A stretch of 64,000 bases of DNA from Paraburkholderia sacchari (GCF_000785435.2 NZ_JTDB02000005.1:1-64000); one strand, 5' to 3'; counted from the stretch's first letter, positions 56,172-64,000 are shown. Made by a program: numbers and translations. Notes: a model not told the origin generated them from the sequence alone.

Positions 56172-57146
56172 ATGAGTTCCATCGTCAGACAGCCGGTTTT
56201 TTACCCCGTATCCGTGATTTTTCTCGACGACAGTGCGGATTTTCTCCATGCGCTGCGCGGCTTCTTCCCGAATGCATTCACGCATCATTTCTTCACCTCG
56301 CAGCCCGAGGCGCGCGCGTTCATCGAGGCGCAGGGCGCGCGCGGCGCGGGCCACAGCCCGACCTCGGGCGAGCTATGGTCGGAGTTCGAGAAGCGGGGCG
56401 GCAATGCGCTGGGCAAGGACGCGCTGGCCGACACCAGGCGCTTTTCGCAAGTCGCGGCCATTGTGGTGGACTACGACATGCCCGGGCAGGATGGGCTCGA
56501 ATTTCTCGCCTCGGTGAAAGATGCAATGCAGGACGCGAACTGCACGCGCATCTTGCTTACCGGCACCGCCGACGAATCGCACGCGGTGGATGCGTTCAAC
56601 GCGGGGCTCATCCACTTCTACCTGAAGAAATCCGACCCAGGCATGGCGCGCAAGCTCGCGCAGGCGCTTGCCAATGCGCAGCGCAAATTCTGCGCGGGGC
56701 ATGGGCATATTGGCGTGCACGGCGTGGGCGCGGCCTATGCGGAACGCGGCGTGGCCGAGGCGCTGGATGCGCTCGTGCTGCGCGAGCGCATCGTCGAATA
56801 TTATTGGCGGCCCGAACAGAACGCGGTGCTCACCTTCGATGCAGCGGGCAAGGCGGGCGTATTTCTCGCGTGGGACGCGCGCGACTGGGCGGCGCAATGC
56901 GAGGTCGTGACCGACGAGGGCGGGCCCGCCGCGTTGCGCGAGGAAATGGAAGGGCGCCGCATCATGCCGGTGTTCTGGCCCAACGAAGCGTACCGGCCAG
57001 GCATGGCAAACGTGGAGTTCGCGGCTCCGCAGCCGGTGCCGGGCGCGCCGGATACCTATGTGAGCTGGACCCGTATCGACAGTGTGGACGTGGCGCCGGA
57101 AATCGTGACTTACGCAAAGTGGTTGCGTACGCAACGGATGCACTGA
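56172..57146 (+). CDS. Response regulator with receiver domain and unassigned C-terminal domain
   Basis: A 324-residue protein. Receiver marks: acidic pair D19/D20 (VIFLDDSADF), acceptor D100 in VVDYDMPGQDGLEFLASV, T130 in RILLTGTADE and a lysine in YLKKSDPG. A 40-residue insertion (about 50-92) is unusual in the receiver. After residue 165 comes a 160-residue domain (VLRERIVEYYWRPEQNAVLT and onward to VSWTRIDSVDV) that is not an HTH, GGDEF, EAL or HD output. It probably partners the 7TM kinase upstream. Its output is unknown. ATG at 56172 preceded by no strong Shine-Dalgarno. Confidence 0.83.
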   Translation: MSSIVRQPVFYPVSVIFLDDSADFLHALRGFFPNAFTHHFFTSQPEARAFIEAQGARGAGHSPTSGELWSEFEKRGGNALGKDALADTRRFSQVAAIVVDYDMPGQDGLEFLASVKDAMQDANCTRILLTGTADESHAVDAFNAGLIHFYLKKSDPGMARKLAQALANAQRKFCAGHGHIGVHGVGAAYAERGVAEALDALVLRERIVEYYWRPEQNAVLTFDAAGKAGVFLAWDARDWAAQCEVVTDEGGPAALREEMEGRRIMPVFWPNEAYRPGMANVEFAAPQPVPGAPDTYVSWTRIDSVDVAPEIVTYAKWLRTQRMH

Positions 57147-57219
57147 CTTCGCGGTGTAATCGCTGGTGTGGTAGCGTGTTTGGCACTTGCGCGGCCACAG
57201 GTTACTCACGGACATCCCC

Positions 57220-58008
57220 ATGCAGACCACCGAACTCGCCAACTGGAACCAGTTCATGGAGCTGACGACGCAGCTCGACGGCTGGGCATTTCGCGGGCAG
57301 CAGAACGCCCAATGGCGGCTGGAGAGCTCGCTTTCGCGGTATATGCGCGATTTCGTGGGCGACCGCAGCCAATGGCGCGCGCGCGAGGAGCGCGCGATTC
57401 GTGTATTTCGTCGCAAGGCGCACAACTTTCTCGCGCATCCCGGCATACTCGCCGACGATTTGCGCTGTCTCGCGCTCATGCAGCACCACGGCGCGCCCAC
57501 GCGGTTGCTGGACTTCACCAAGAGCCCGTTCGTGGCGGCCTTTTTCGCGCTCGAGCGCGCAACTGGGGACGCCGTCGTCTATGCGCTGAACACGCCCGCG
57601 CTCTGGAACAATCGCGCGCGCCCTAAAGCCGACCCGGTGCTCACGCGCGACGTGATCGACCCGCGCGTGCCGGGACACTTCGAACGGTATTTTTTCTGCA
57701 ATACCAATGAGGTGCTGTGGTCGGGCGAGCCTACCGAGATGGACGACCGGCTCGTGGCCCAGTCGGGCACTTTCGTCGTGCCTGGCGTGATCGACAGGCC
57801 CTTGCAGAGCATTCTCGACGGCTACGAGAGCAACGAGGAATTGCTGCATCAGATCGTGCTGCCCGCGCGCATTCGCATGGACGCGATGAAGTGGCTCTAC
57901 CGCATGAACATCACGAACGCTTCGCTGTTTCCCGGACTAGACGGGCTCGCGCGCTCGATCGGCGTGGAACTGGAGATCGTGTGGTCGGGGATGATACAGG
58001 CGCAGTGA
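57220..58008 (+). CDS. FRG-domain protein
   Basis: A 262-residue soluble protein with the FRG domain: the eponymous F-R-G in DGWAFRGQQNAQWRLESSLS near residue 18-35, then LMQHHGAPTRLLDFTKSPFV and AAFFALERATGDAVVYALNT. FRG proteins are scattered, often near mobile or defence loci, and their biochemical role is unproven. It stands 73 bases after the response regulator. ATG at 57220 gives a clean FRG start. Confidence 0.85.
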   Translation: MQTTELANWNQFMELTTQLDGWAFRGQQNAQWRLESSLSRYMRDFVGDRSQWRAREERAIRVFRRKAHNFLAHPGILADDLRCLALMQHHGAPTRLLDFTKSPFVAAFFALERATGDAVVYALNTPALWNNRARPKADPVLTRDVIDPRVPGHFERYFFCNTNEVLWSGEPTEMDDRLVAQSGTFVVPGVIDRPLQSILDGYESNEELLHQIVLPARIRMDAMKWLYRMNITNASLFPGLDGLARSIGVELEIVWSGMIQAQ

Positions 58009-58016
58009 AGGCGGCG

Positions 58017-58136
58017 TTACCGGGCGTCCGCGTCTTCGCCGCGCGCGTTTGAACTGTCCTGCAACGTGGATTTGCCGCCGCCCGAGCAGCCCGAAATAAC
58101 CACGCAACGATCCGCCTGGCCGCGCTGCGCGCTCAT
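58017..58136 (-). pseudogene. N-terminal fragment of a P-loop ATPase, coupled to the YciI gene
   Basis: An in-frame ATG at 58134-58136 overlaps the YciI stop codon as ATGA, and the frame reads to CVVISGCSGGGKSTLQD, a perfect Walker A with the usual hydrophobic strand before it. After GKSTL the text turns to QDSSNARGEDADAR and stops at 58017. AAA-type nucleoside kinase-like proteins of this kind are normally near 180 residues, so almost everything after the P-loop is lost. Its end abuts the convergent FRG gene. Confidence 0.7.
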
Positions 58137-58429
58137 GGCGCCTCGGGCAGCGGCAGGTTGAGGTTCGGCGCCAGACGCGTGGCCCTGAACTCCGTGACCA
58201 CATAGGCGGCGAGCCCCTGCTCCGCGAACGGATCGGCGGCGAGAATGGCGTCGAGCCGCGCACGCTCCATATTCGAGGCGAGGATCACGCCGCCGTCGCG
58301 CGGCACTTTCGGCCCCGCAGCCACGAAGTTGCCGGCGGCGAACTGCGCGTCGAGGTAGTCCCGATGGGCCGGCAGGGCGTCGTCGATGCGTTCGAGCGAG
58401 GCGGTGTAGGTCAGCGAGACGATGTACAT
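58133..58429 (-). CDS. YciI-family protein
   Basis: A 98-residue ferredoxin-like protein of the YciI family: YIVSLTYTASLERIDDALPA, then HRDYLDAQFAAGNFVAAGP with the conserved histidine-aspartate pair, and FRATRLAPNLNLP at the end. The family is uncharacterised, with some members taken for dechlorinase-like enzymes. It was the first cistron of a pair with the P-loop ATPase now broken. ATG at 58427-58429. Confidence 0.85.
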   Translation of the reverse strand: MYIVSLTYTASLERIDDALPAHRDYLDAQFAAGNFVAAGPKVPRDGGVILASNMERARLDAILAADPFAEQGLAAYVVTEFRATRLAPNLNLPLPEAP

Positions 58430-58479
58430 GGGGGCTCCATTCAGATTGCGATCGCGTGAGGCATTGTAGAGGCTGGGCG

Positions 58480-59340
58480 TTACCGTGGGCCGGCATGTCC
58501 CTCGTTTTGCGCGGTCTGCCCCAGCGCCCATTGCGCCAGTTCGCGCCGGGTCCGCACGCCGAGCTTGGCGAACGCGCGCTGCACGTACGATTTGGCCGAG
58601 GTTTGCAGCACGCCCAGCAACTCCGCGATCTCGGGCACCGTGTGCCCCCGGATCAAATGCCTGCACGTTTCATATTCGCGCTTCGAAAGCCGGATGCCGT
58701 CACGCTCGATGCGCGCGTCGAATAGCACGAGCGGGTCGGTATCGGTTACCGCGTTGGCGGTTCGCTTGATCGCGGCCGTGGACGCATGCAATTCCACCAG
58801 CGGAAAAAGCAGCTCGCCCAGGTGCCTCAAATAATTCAGGTCCGCGAGCGAAAACGGCGGCAGGCGATCGCGGCGCACGATTGCGAGCGAACACTGCGTG
58901 CGCGGAGCGCTTTTCGTCAGCACGCATTCATGGGCGATCTCGCGGCTTTCGAAAATGCGCTCGCGAAACTCCCCGGCGGGCACCTGGCTCATGTCGCGCA
59001 CCACGAGATGCGTGCCCACCGTGGTGCGGATGCCCGCGAACAGCGGATCGGCCGCCTGGAAGCGCTCGTAGTAGAGCGCCATGACGTCGTCGACAACGGA
59101 CTGGGCTTCGTTCACGGCGCCGCTGCCGAGCCACTCGCAGCGGTAACCGAGCGGCGAGCGGCTGTCGAGGCGAGAACGCTCGACGTGCACGAAGTCCAGC
59201 GGCACGAGGTCGTTCAGGAACAGCGTGAGCCGGTGCACGAAATGCGGCTGGCCCACGGCCTGGACGACCTCGCCCATCGGCTTGATCGGCACATTGAGGT
59301 ATTGGCTGCCTTGGTTGAATGGGTCGACGTTCAATAGCAT
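58480..59340 (-). CDS. LuxR-type transcriptional regulator
   Basis: A 286-residue regulator. The C-terminal LuxR HTH spans about 216-275 with LSKREYETCRHLIRGHTVPE and IAELLGVLQTSAKSYVQRAF. The N-terminal 200 residues have no autoinducer-binding residues that I can see and look like a GAF/PAS-like sensor. Its start lies 224 bases from the divergent amidohydrolase, whose expression it could control. A QSLxVS-type substitution of the recognition helix is absent. Confidence 0.83.
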   Translation of the reverse strand: MLLNVDPFNQGSQYLNVPIKPMGEVVQAVGQPHFVHRLTLFLNDLVPLDFVHVERSRLDSRSPLGYRCEWLGSGAVNEAQSVVDDVMALYYERFQAADPLFAGIRTTVGTHLVVRDMSQVPAGEFRERIFESREIAHECVLTKSAPRTQCSLAIVRRDRLPPFSLADLNYLRHLGELLFPLVELHASTAAIKRTANAVTDTDPLVLFDARIERDGIRLSKREYETCRHLIRGHTVPEIAELLGVLQTSAKSYVQRAFAKLGVRTRRELAQWALGQTAQNEGHAGPR

Positions 59341-59563
59341 GGTGTCACCCTCGTCAGTCCGCGGGTTGGTCCTCTGGTCGATCGTGCGCGGAACCTTATC
59401 AGAAAGCCGCAGTCGCCAGAATCGGTAAATTCATGAAACGCGCGCCATGTGGGAAATGCTGTCTTGCCCTCCTCGAAGTAGGGCATACCTCGATGAAGCT
59501 ACCCGATACCTTTGTCGCCAGCCATCGATTGACGGCACTTGAATTCCCTCATTGAATCCCGCC

Positions 59564-61279
59564 ATGAATTTACAGAACCAATACAAGGAGACCCCGGCCG
59601 ACGTCATTCTCACGAATGCACGGGCTTATACGGTCGATCCCCATTGCCCCTGGGCGAGCGCGGTCGCGGTGCGCGAAGGCAGGATCGTCTTCGTGGGCGA
59701 TACGCTGGGCGCGCAGCGCTTTGCCGGCGCGCATACGCGCACGATCGACGTGGGTGGCCGGCTGATGCTGCCGGGCTTCGTCGAGTCGCACTGGCATTTC
59801 TCCACCACGGCATTCGCCGCGCAGGCGTTCATCAATTTCGAAGACCCGCAACTGGTGCTGGATGCGCTGCGCACCTACGTAGAGGCGCATCCGCACGAGA
59901 AAAGCATCATTGGCATGGGCTGGGTGCAGGCGGCCATGCCTGCCGAACTGCTCAATCGCGCGACGCTCGACACGATTTGCGCCGACCGTCCGGTCTGCCT
60001 GCTTTCGACCGATTTCCACACCATGTGGGTCAATTCGAAGGCGCTCGAGGTCGGCGGCATCGATGCATCCACACCGCCGGTCGAGGAAGGCGCAAGCTGG
60101 TTCGAAAAAGATCCGGTGACGGGCGAACCCACGGGCGTGATCGTCGACGGCGCAGCGTATTCGCTGCTCATGCGCCGCCTCTCCGAAGCCGGCTTTCTGC
60201 CGCCGTGGGGCGAGCTCTATTACGACTCGTTCCTGAAGTGGCAAAAGAAGCTCGTGGCCGCGGGCATCACGACCGTATTCGACGCCGGCTTCATCGACCC
60301 GAGCGGCGATCAAACCTGGCTCTACGAAACGCTCATGCGCATGGAGCGCGACCGCGCGCTCAAATTGCGCGTGGTAGGCAGCTATGCCGCTATCGAAGCG
60401 ACGCGCGACCCGGTGGAGACGATTCTCGAATATCGCGCGCGCTATCAGTCGCCGCTCGTGAAGGCGCGCACGCTCAAGCTGTTTCTCGACGGCACCGAGA
60501 TGAATCACACGGCTTACCTGCTGGAGCCGTACGAGGACCGGCCGCACTACTGCGGTGAGCCGAATACGCCGATCGAGGACTTCAATCGCTTCGTGCTGGA
60601 AGCTGACCGCCATGGCGTCGACGTGATGGTGCACTGCGTGGGCGACGCGGCCGTGCGCGGCGCGCTCGACGCGATCGAGCGCGCCAACACGCTCAATCCG
60701 CCGCGCGACCGCCGTCATGTGATCACGCACGCGTTTCTCACGCATCCCGCGGACATTCCACGTTTCCGCCGGCTGGGTGTGCTTGCGAATACGCAGTTGC
60801 AATGGGGCGTGGTCGACACGTATACGAAGGCCATTCGCGAGTTCTACGGCGAGAAGCGCTGGAGCAGCATGTACAAGTTCCGCACCTTCATCGAGGAGGG
60901 CGTGACGGTGTCGATCGGCATGGATGGGCTCGCATGCCAGTGCCGCTGCCAGCACCGGCCCGTCGAGCACATCGAGTCGGGCCTGACGCGCCAGTTGGCC
61001 GGCGAGCCCGATGCAGCGGTGTTCCCCGACATCAACGAACGCTTGAGCATCCCGCAGTTGATTGCCGCCTACACGATCCACGGCGCTTATCAGCTTGGCA
61101 TGGAGAAAGAAATCGGCTCGCTGAGCGTGGGCAAGCGCGCGGACCTCATCGTGCTCGAGCGCGATTTGTTCGAAGTGGGCAAGTACGAGATCGGCAAGGT
61201 CGACGTGGGCCTCACGATGATGAACGGCGAACTCACCCATGCGCAGGGCGATTTCGCGCGCGAGGCGCTGGACCGGTAA
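59564..61279 (+). CDS. Amidohydrolase family 3 protein (YtcJ-like)
   Basis: A 571-residue metal-dependent hydrolase. N-terminal beta part DVILTNARAYTVDPHCPWAS, then the metal motif SHWHF near 75 with HxH spacing, a further histidine in VMVHCVGDAA, HAF in RHVITHAFLTHP and the aspartate region SIGMDGLACQ. This is the exoenzyme-regulatory/amidohydrolase_3 type, which deacylates N-acyl compounds or similar. ATG 59564 used; a TTG at 59552 is possible. Followed 88 bases later by an MFS exporter, perhaps for its product. Confidence 0.87.
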   Translation: MNLQNQYKETPADVILTNARAYTVDPHCPWASAVAVREGRIVFVGDTLGAQRFAGAHTRTIDVGGRLMLPGFVESHWHFSTTAFAAQAFINFEDPQLVLDALRTYVEAHPHEKSIIGMGWVQAAMPAELLNRATLDTICADRPVCLLSTDFHTMWVNSKALEVGGIDASTPPVEEGASWFEKDPVTGEPTGVIVDGAAYSLLMRRLSEAGFLPPWGELYYDSFLKWQKKLVAAGITTVFDAGFIDPSGDQTWLYETLMRMERDRALKLRVVGSYAAIEATRDPVETILEYRARYQSPLVKARTLKLFLDGTEMNHTAYLLEPYEDRPHYCGEPNTPIEDFNRFVLEADRHGVDVMVHCVGDAAVRGALDAIERANTLNPPRDRRHVITHAFLTHPADIPRFRRLGVLANTQLQWGVVDTYTKAIREFYGEKRWSSMYKFRTFIEEGVTVSIGMDGLACQCRCQHRPVEHIESGLTRQLAGEPDAAVFPDINERLSIPQLIAAYTIHGAYQLGMEKEIGSLSVGKRADLIVLERDLFEVGKYEIGKVDVGLTMMNGELTHAQGDFAREALDR

Positions 61280-61327
61280 GGCGCGGGCCGCGTGGTGCAA
61301 GGCGCGCCGCGCGTGTTGGAGGAGACA

Positions 61328-61349
61328 GCCCGGGCCGCGATGCCCGGGC
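61328..61349. other. Hairpin of two GCCCGGGC palindromes between genes
   Basis: GCCCGGGC occurs at 61328-61335 and again at 61342-61349 with a six-base centre. Since each unit is itself self-complementary, an 8-bp stem can form. It lies between the amidohydrolase and MFS genes and may be a weak attenuator or a processing site. Confidence 0.35.
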
Positions 61350-61367
61350 GCAAGACAGGATGGTGCA

Positions 61368-62549
61368 ATGAATAGAGCAAATGGAGAAGACGGCGCGCGA
61401 CGATCGGAGAAGGCTTTCGTCGCGGCAATGGTGGCGCTCGGCGTGTTCGCGCCGACGGTGTTCATGGGGCTGCCCGCCGTGGTCGGACAGGTCGCGCAGC
61501 ATTGGGCGTTTGGCGATGCGACGCTGGGCGTCGCGGTGTTTGTCGAAGTGCTCGGCATGTCGTGCGGTTCGCTGCTCGTGGCATTCGGGCTGGGACGCCA
61601 GCCGGTCCGGCACGTATTGCTTGCCGCAGCGGTGCTGGCGGCCGGCGCGAATCTCGCGACGCCTGGCGTGCACGGATTCGTGGCGTTCGCGCTGTGGCGC
61701 TGGCTGGCGGGCATCGGAGCGGGGGCGCTCAACGGCATCGCCATGCGCTACCTCTCGTACACGGGCACGCCGGAGCGCCATCTCGGCATGCTGGTGATGG
61801 GGCAGGTGTTCTGGGGCATGGCGCTGCTCGCGGTGGTGATTCCATGGCTGGGCGCTACATGGGGCGCGCCTGGCGTATTCACGTTCGTGGCGGCGCTGTC
61901 CGTGCCGTTTGCCTGCACCGCGTGGCAGTTAGGGCGCGACGAAACTTTGGCTACGCCGCAGCAAGCCATGCAAGGACACGTCGATAAAGGCGGCGCGCTG
62001 CTTTCGCTCGTTGCGCTGTTTGCGCTGTACGGCGGCGTGGGCGTGGTGTGGACCTTTCTGGAGAAGATCGGCGCCGATGCGGGCCTGAGCGGTGGATACA
62101 TCTCCGGCGTCCTGGCGGTCGCCAATCTGGTGAGCCTGGCCGCCTGCGTGCTCATGCCGAGGCTCGGCGTGGGCAGCGGCCTGCGGCGCTGGACGCTGTT
62201 CAATCTCGCGGGCTGCGTGCTGGCCGCGGCGTCGCTCGCGCTGCCGCCCTCGCCGTTGTCGTTCGCGATTGGCGCCGTGGTGTTCATCGTCTGCTGGACC
62301 GGCGGCGCGCTGCTGATCTTCGCGACGATCCCTCAGTACGATTTCGTCGGCCGCTTCGCCGCGCTCTCGCCCGGCTTTCTCGCGCTCGGCTTCGGCGTGG
62401 GCTCCATCGCTGGCGGCGAATTGCTGGAGGCGTCGGGCACGCGCGCGGCGCTCGAGGTGGCCATCGCGCTGTGCGTGCTGGCGTTCGTGCTCTATGCAAA
62501 GCTGCGGCGGCTCGATGACGATGCCGCGCTCGTGCCGACCTGCGAGTGA
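61368..62549 (+). CDS. MFS transporter
   Basis: A 393-residue major facilitator protein with 12 hydrophobic helices: VAAMVALGVFAPTVFMGLPA in helix 1, ALWRWLAGIGAGALNGIAM in helix 4, and ALYGGVGVVWTFLEKIGADA in helix 7. It lacks the charge pattern of sugar-acid symporters and resembles small drug or metabolite exporters. It is on the same strand and 88 bases after the amidohydrolase. Confidence 0.85.
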   Translation: MNRANGEDGARRSEKAFVAAMVALGVFAPTVFMGLPAVVGQVAQHWAFGDATLGVAVFVEVLGMSCGSLLVAFGLGRQPVRHVLLAAAVLAAGANLATPGVHGFVAFALWRWLAGIGAGALNGIAMRYLSYTGTPERHLGMLVMGQVFWGMALLAVVIPWLGATWGAPGVFTFVAALSVPFACTAWQLGRDETLATPQQAMQGHVDKGGALLSLVALFALYGGVGVVWTFLEKIGADAGLSGGYISGVLAVANLVSLAACVLMPRLGVGSGLRRWTLFNLAGCVLAAASLALPPSPLSFAIGAVVFIVCWTGGALLIFATIPQYDFVGRFAALSPGFLALGFGVGSIAGGELLEASGTRAALEVAIALCVLAFVLYAKLRRLDDDAALVPTCE

Positions 62550-62560
62550 CGGGACGGCGG

Positions 62561-62602
62561 TGCGCCGGGCGAGTGCCAAAGAAATGGCATTCGCCCGGCG
62601 CA
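62561..62602. terminator. Strong two-way hairpin after the MFS gene
   Basis: An 18-base stem (62561-62578 with 62585-62602, one G-T wobble) closes a 6-base loop AAGAAA. It lies in the 69-base gap between the convergent MFS and NTF2-like genes. No long T run follows, yet this is the largest stem in the window and probably terminates both. Confidence 0.75.
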
Positions 62603-62618
62603 CAGCGGTGAACGGCTT

Positions 62619-63212
62619 TTAGCCGCGCACCGCGTCGGTCGATGACGGCTCCCGAAACGCCGCGACAAACGCTGAATTCGCACACGTTTTCTCAAACGCC
62701 TGAATACCCCGCATCAGCATCGCGGTCGGCATCCACGGGTAGGTCAGCGCGTCCTGCAATGCGCCCAGCTTGACCGAACCCGAGTCAGCGATCGTATCCA
62801 TGCGTTCGATATGGATATGCAGCCCGACGATTCTCTCCGCGCCGCCAGTCGCGCGGCCCATTCTCCAGCGATACGCGCCCTTGCCGAGCCGCAGCGTTTC
62901 GGTTTCCTTCTCGCGCATCACCACGAGCCACGGCATGATGCAGACGCCGTCCGCATCCAGGCTCGGCTCCACGCATACGTAATACGTTCGGCATCGATCG
63001 AAACGCTCGCCAAAATCGGACACCAGCGTTTTCGCAATCGCGTCCGTACCCGTCACGCTGCGCGGAAAATCGATCGAATCGGTGGCTATCGAGAACGTCA
63101 GCGTGGCTTCGGCGGCAAAGCATTGCGCGATCAGTTCGGGCCGGTTCTGGTCCTTCGCATGCAGATAGCATTCGAGCAGAGACCGTGCGGATGAGAGGGA
63201 AAGTGAGGTCAT
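62619..63212 (-). CDS. NTF2-like (SnoaL-type) protein
   Basis: A 197-residue protein: helical head (SLSSARSLLECYLHAKDQNRP), beta strands with CFAAEATLTFSIAT, and EAYRWRMGRATGG-like text later, matching the cone-shaped NTF2 fold. Members act as isomerases, polyketide cyclases or dehydratases. ATG at 63210-63212 is used. It is divergent from a MarR gene 122 bases away. Confidence 0.78.
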   Translation of the reverse strand: MTSLSLSSARSLLECYLHAKDQNRPELIAQCFAAEATLTFSIATDSIDFPRSVTGTDAIAKTLVSDFGERFDRCRTYYVCVEPSLDADGVCIMPWLVVMREKETETLRLGKGAYRWRMGRATGGAERIVGLHIHIERMDTIADSGSVKLGALQDALTYPWMPTAMLMRGIQAFEKTCANSAFVAAFREPSSTDAVRG

Positions 63213-63282
63213 GTCGTGAATCCTGAGCGCGGACGCCCGCACGTATGCACCTTGGCGGTGCGGGAGGACCGAGGCTTTGCAG

Positions 63283-63304
63283 TATAATTAGCTTACAAAG
63301 GTAA
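63283..63304. promoter_or_regulatory. TATAAT box overlapped by a palindrome upstream of the MarR gene
   Basis: TATAAT at 63283-63288 is a consensus -10 element; no good -35 lies at the proper spacing. TTAGCTTACAAAGGTAA at 63288-63304 is a 17-base palindrome with one mismatch per arm, overlapping the end of the -10 box. This is the size and position of a MarR site that would block this promoter and possibly the divergent one. Confidence 0.45.
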
Positions 63305-63334
63305 CCGCGCAAGCAACCGGGGAGTGTAAAGAGC

Positions 63335-63877
63335 ATGGCGAAACAACAGGATCAGTCCGTCTTGACGGTAACCAATCCGGCCTGCCTCGTCGATGGCAGC
63401 GACCGGGAATTTCGGCATCTGATCAATGGACTGCTGCCGTTCGCGGCGCGGCTGCTGTCGATCCGCGACGGATTCGGCGCGCTGATCGGCCTGAGCGGCA
63501 TTCAGTATTCGCTGCTCGTGTCGATCTCTCATTTGTCGGACGACGAGATCGTGACGGTCAACCGGCTGGCGGACCATCTGCACCTGAGCGGCGCGTTCGT
63601 CACGCTCGAAACCGGCAAGCTCAAGAAGCTCGGCCTGATCGACAAGCGCTCGGATCCCGACGACAAGCGCAAGATGCGCCTGACCGTGACCACGGCCGGA
63701 TGGAAACTGCTGCGCGCGCTTGCGGAGAACCAGCAGCGCATCAACAACGTCCTCTTCGAAGGCGTGACGAAGGCGGAATTCAAGGCGCTGTGCTCGGTCG
63801 TGGACCGGCTGGTGGGCAACGGCGACCGCGCGACGCTGGACCTTTCGCATATGATCGCTCGCCAGGAAAAGCCCTGA
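63335..63877 (+). CDS. MarR-family transcriptional regulator
   Basis: A 180-residue winged-helix regulator: helix VTVNRLADHLHLSGAFVTLE near residue 80, recognition and wing DKRSDPDDKRKMRLTVT near 110. A 40-residue N-terminal extension is longer than in most MarR. Divergent from the NTF2-like gene. The palindrome at 63288-63304 probably is its own site. Confidence 0.9.
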   Translation: MAKQQDQSVLTVTNPACLVDGSDREFRHLINGLLPFAARLLSIRDGFGALIGLSGIQYSLLVSISHLSDDEIVTVNRLADHLHLSGAFVTLETGKLKKLGLIDKRSDPDDKRKMRLTVTTAGWKLLRALAENQQRINNVLFEGVTKAEFKALCSVVDRLVGNGDRATLDLSHMIARQEKP

Positions 63878-63927
63878 GCGCAATTTCCGTGGCGACGGTC
63901 ATTATCGATCACCATGGCGCGCCGCCT

Positions 63928-64000
63928 TCAATGCGCCGCCCATTGAATCGTTGCGAGGTCCACGCCTTCGAGATGCATGTCCCATAGCGGGCTCAGCGCA
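63928..64000 (-). CDS. Partial gene, 3' end only
   Basis: On the minus strand the last 23 codons before a TGA at 63928-63930 read ALSPLWDMHLEGVDLATIQW ending AAH. Codon use is normal for the genome, and the text looks like a real C-terminus, but the gene runs off the right edge. I do not recognise it. Confidence 0.45.
   Translation of the reverse strand, partial: ALSPLWDMHLEGVDLATIQWAAH

Noticed and set aside
58480..59340. LuxR-type quorum-sensing receptor for acyl-homoserine lactone
   Set aside because: The N-terminal region lacks the conserved Trp/Tyr/Asp pocket pattern and the protein is longer than typical; no luxI gene is nearby.

Overview
The window looks like a chromosome segment of a Burkholderiaceae bacterium, most like Paraburkholderia, Caballeronia or Burkholderia. 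This rests on very high GC with G/C-rich third positions, a Burkholderia-type 5S rRNA, and a typical beta-proteobacterial gene set (FabV, AI-2E exporter with a long tail, NasT/NasS, sugar-acid dehydratases, many LysR/GntR regulators). Genus and replicon are inferred, not proven.

Layout. 0-6.4 kb: the 3' end of an rRNA operon (5S plus terminator), a frameshifted ParE-type toxin relic, a stand-alone sigma-70 (RpoD) gene away from its usual rpsU-dnaG partners, a GFA-type zinc protein, a small HTH gene divergent from an unrecognised gene pair, and a class I methyltransferase. 6.4-9.9 kb: a decayed cellulose locus with bcsR intact, bcsG carrying a nonsense codon and an internal deletion, and bcsA lacking its N-terminal membrane part. 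bcsA abuts the 3' tail of an unrelated plus-strand gene. 10-16 kb: an ABM monooxygenase, the nitrate-sensing pair nasT-nasS, a MarR-ClC channel operon and an HPP/CBS membrane protein; the last two share a 17-bp palindrome upstream. 16.3-25 kb: housekeeping and envelope genes (mlaC, AI-2E family exporter, LpxL-type acyltransferase, FKBP isomerase, LivK-type binding protein, gdhA, a second methyltransferase).

25-47.4 kb is a sugar-catabolism island. A LysR regulator is divergent from an operon with four of the five steps of non-phosphorylative L-arabinose oxidation (arabonate dehydratase, ketoglutarate-semialdehyde dehydrogenase, 2-keto-3-deoxyarabonate dehydratase, arabinose 1-dehydrogenase), an MFS transporter and araFGH. 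Facing it on the minus strand is a long run: a YtfQ/YtfR/YtfT/YjfF-type importer, then a second pentose/hexose-type importer (binding protein, permease, one-domain ATPase), then a FadR-type regulator. A second, very similar dehydratase is divergent from this run. The lactonase step is not in the window.

47.4-64 kb is a mixed accessory stretch: a truncated methyltransferase, fabV, a reductase with a divergent LysR, an OsmC protein, a CHASE4-GGDEF diguanylate cyclase, a 7TM histidine kinase and a response regulator with a hotdog thioesterase gene between them, an FRG-domain protein, a YciI protein coupled to a broken P-loop ATPase, a LuxR regulator, an amidohydrolase plus MFS exporter, an NTF2-like protein and a MarR regulator. 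There are no tRNAs, insertion sequences, CRISPR arrays or prophage in the window. Gene decay recurs across it (six broken or fragmentary genes).
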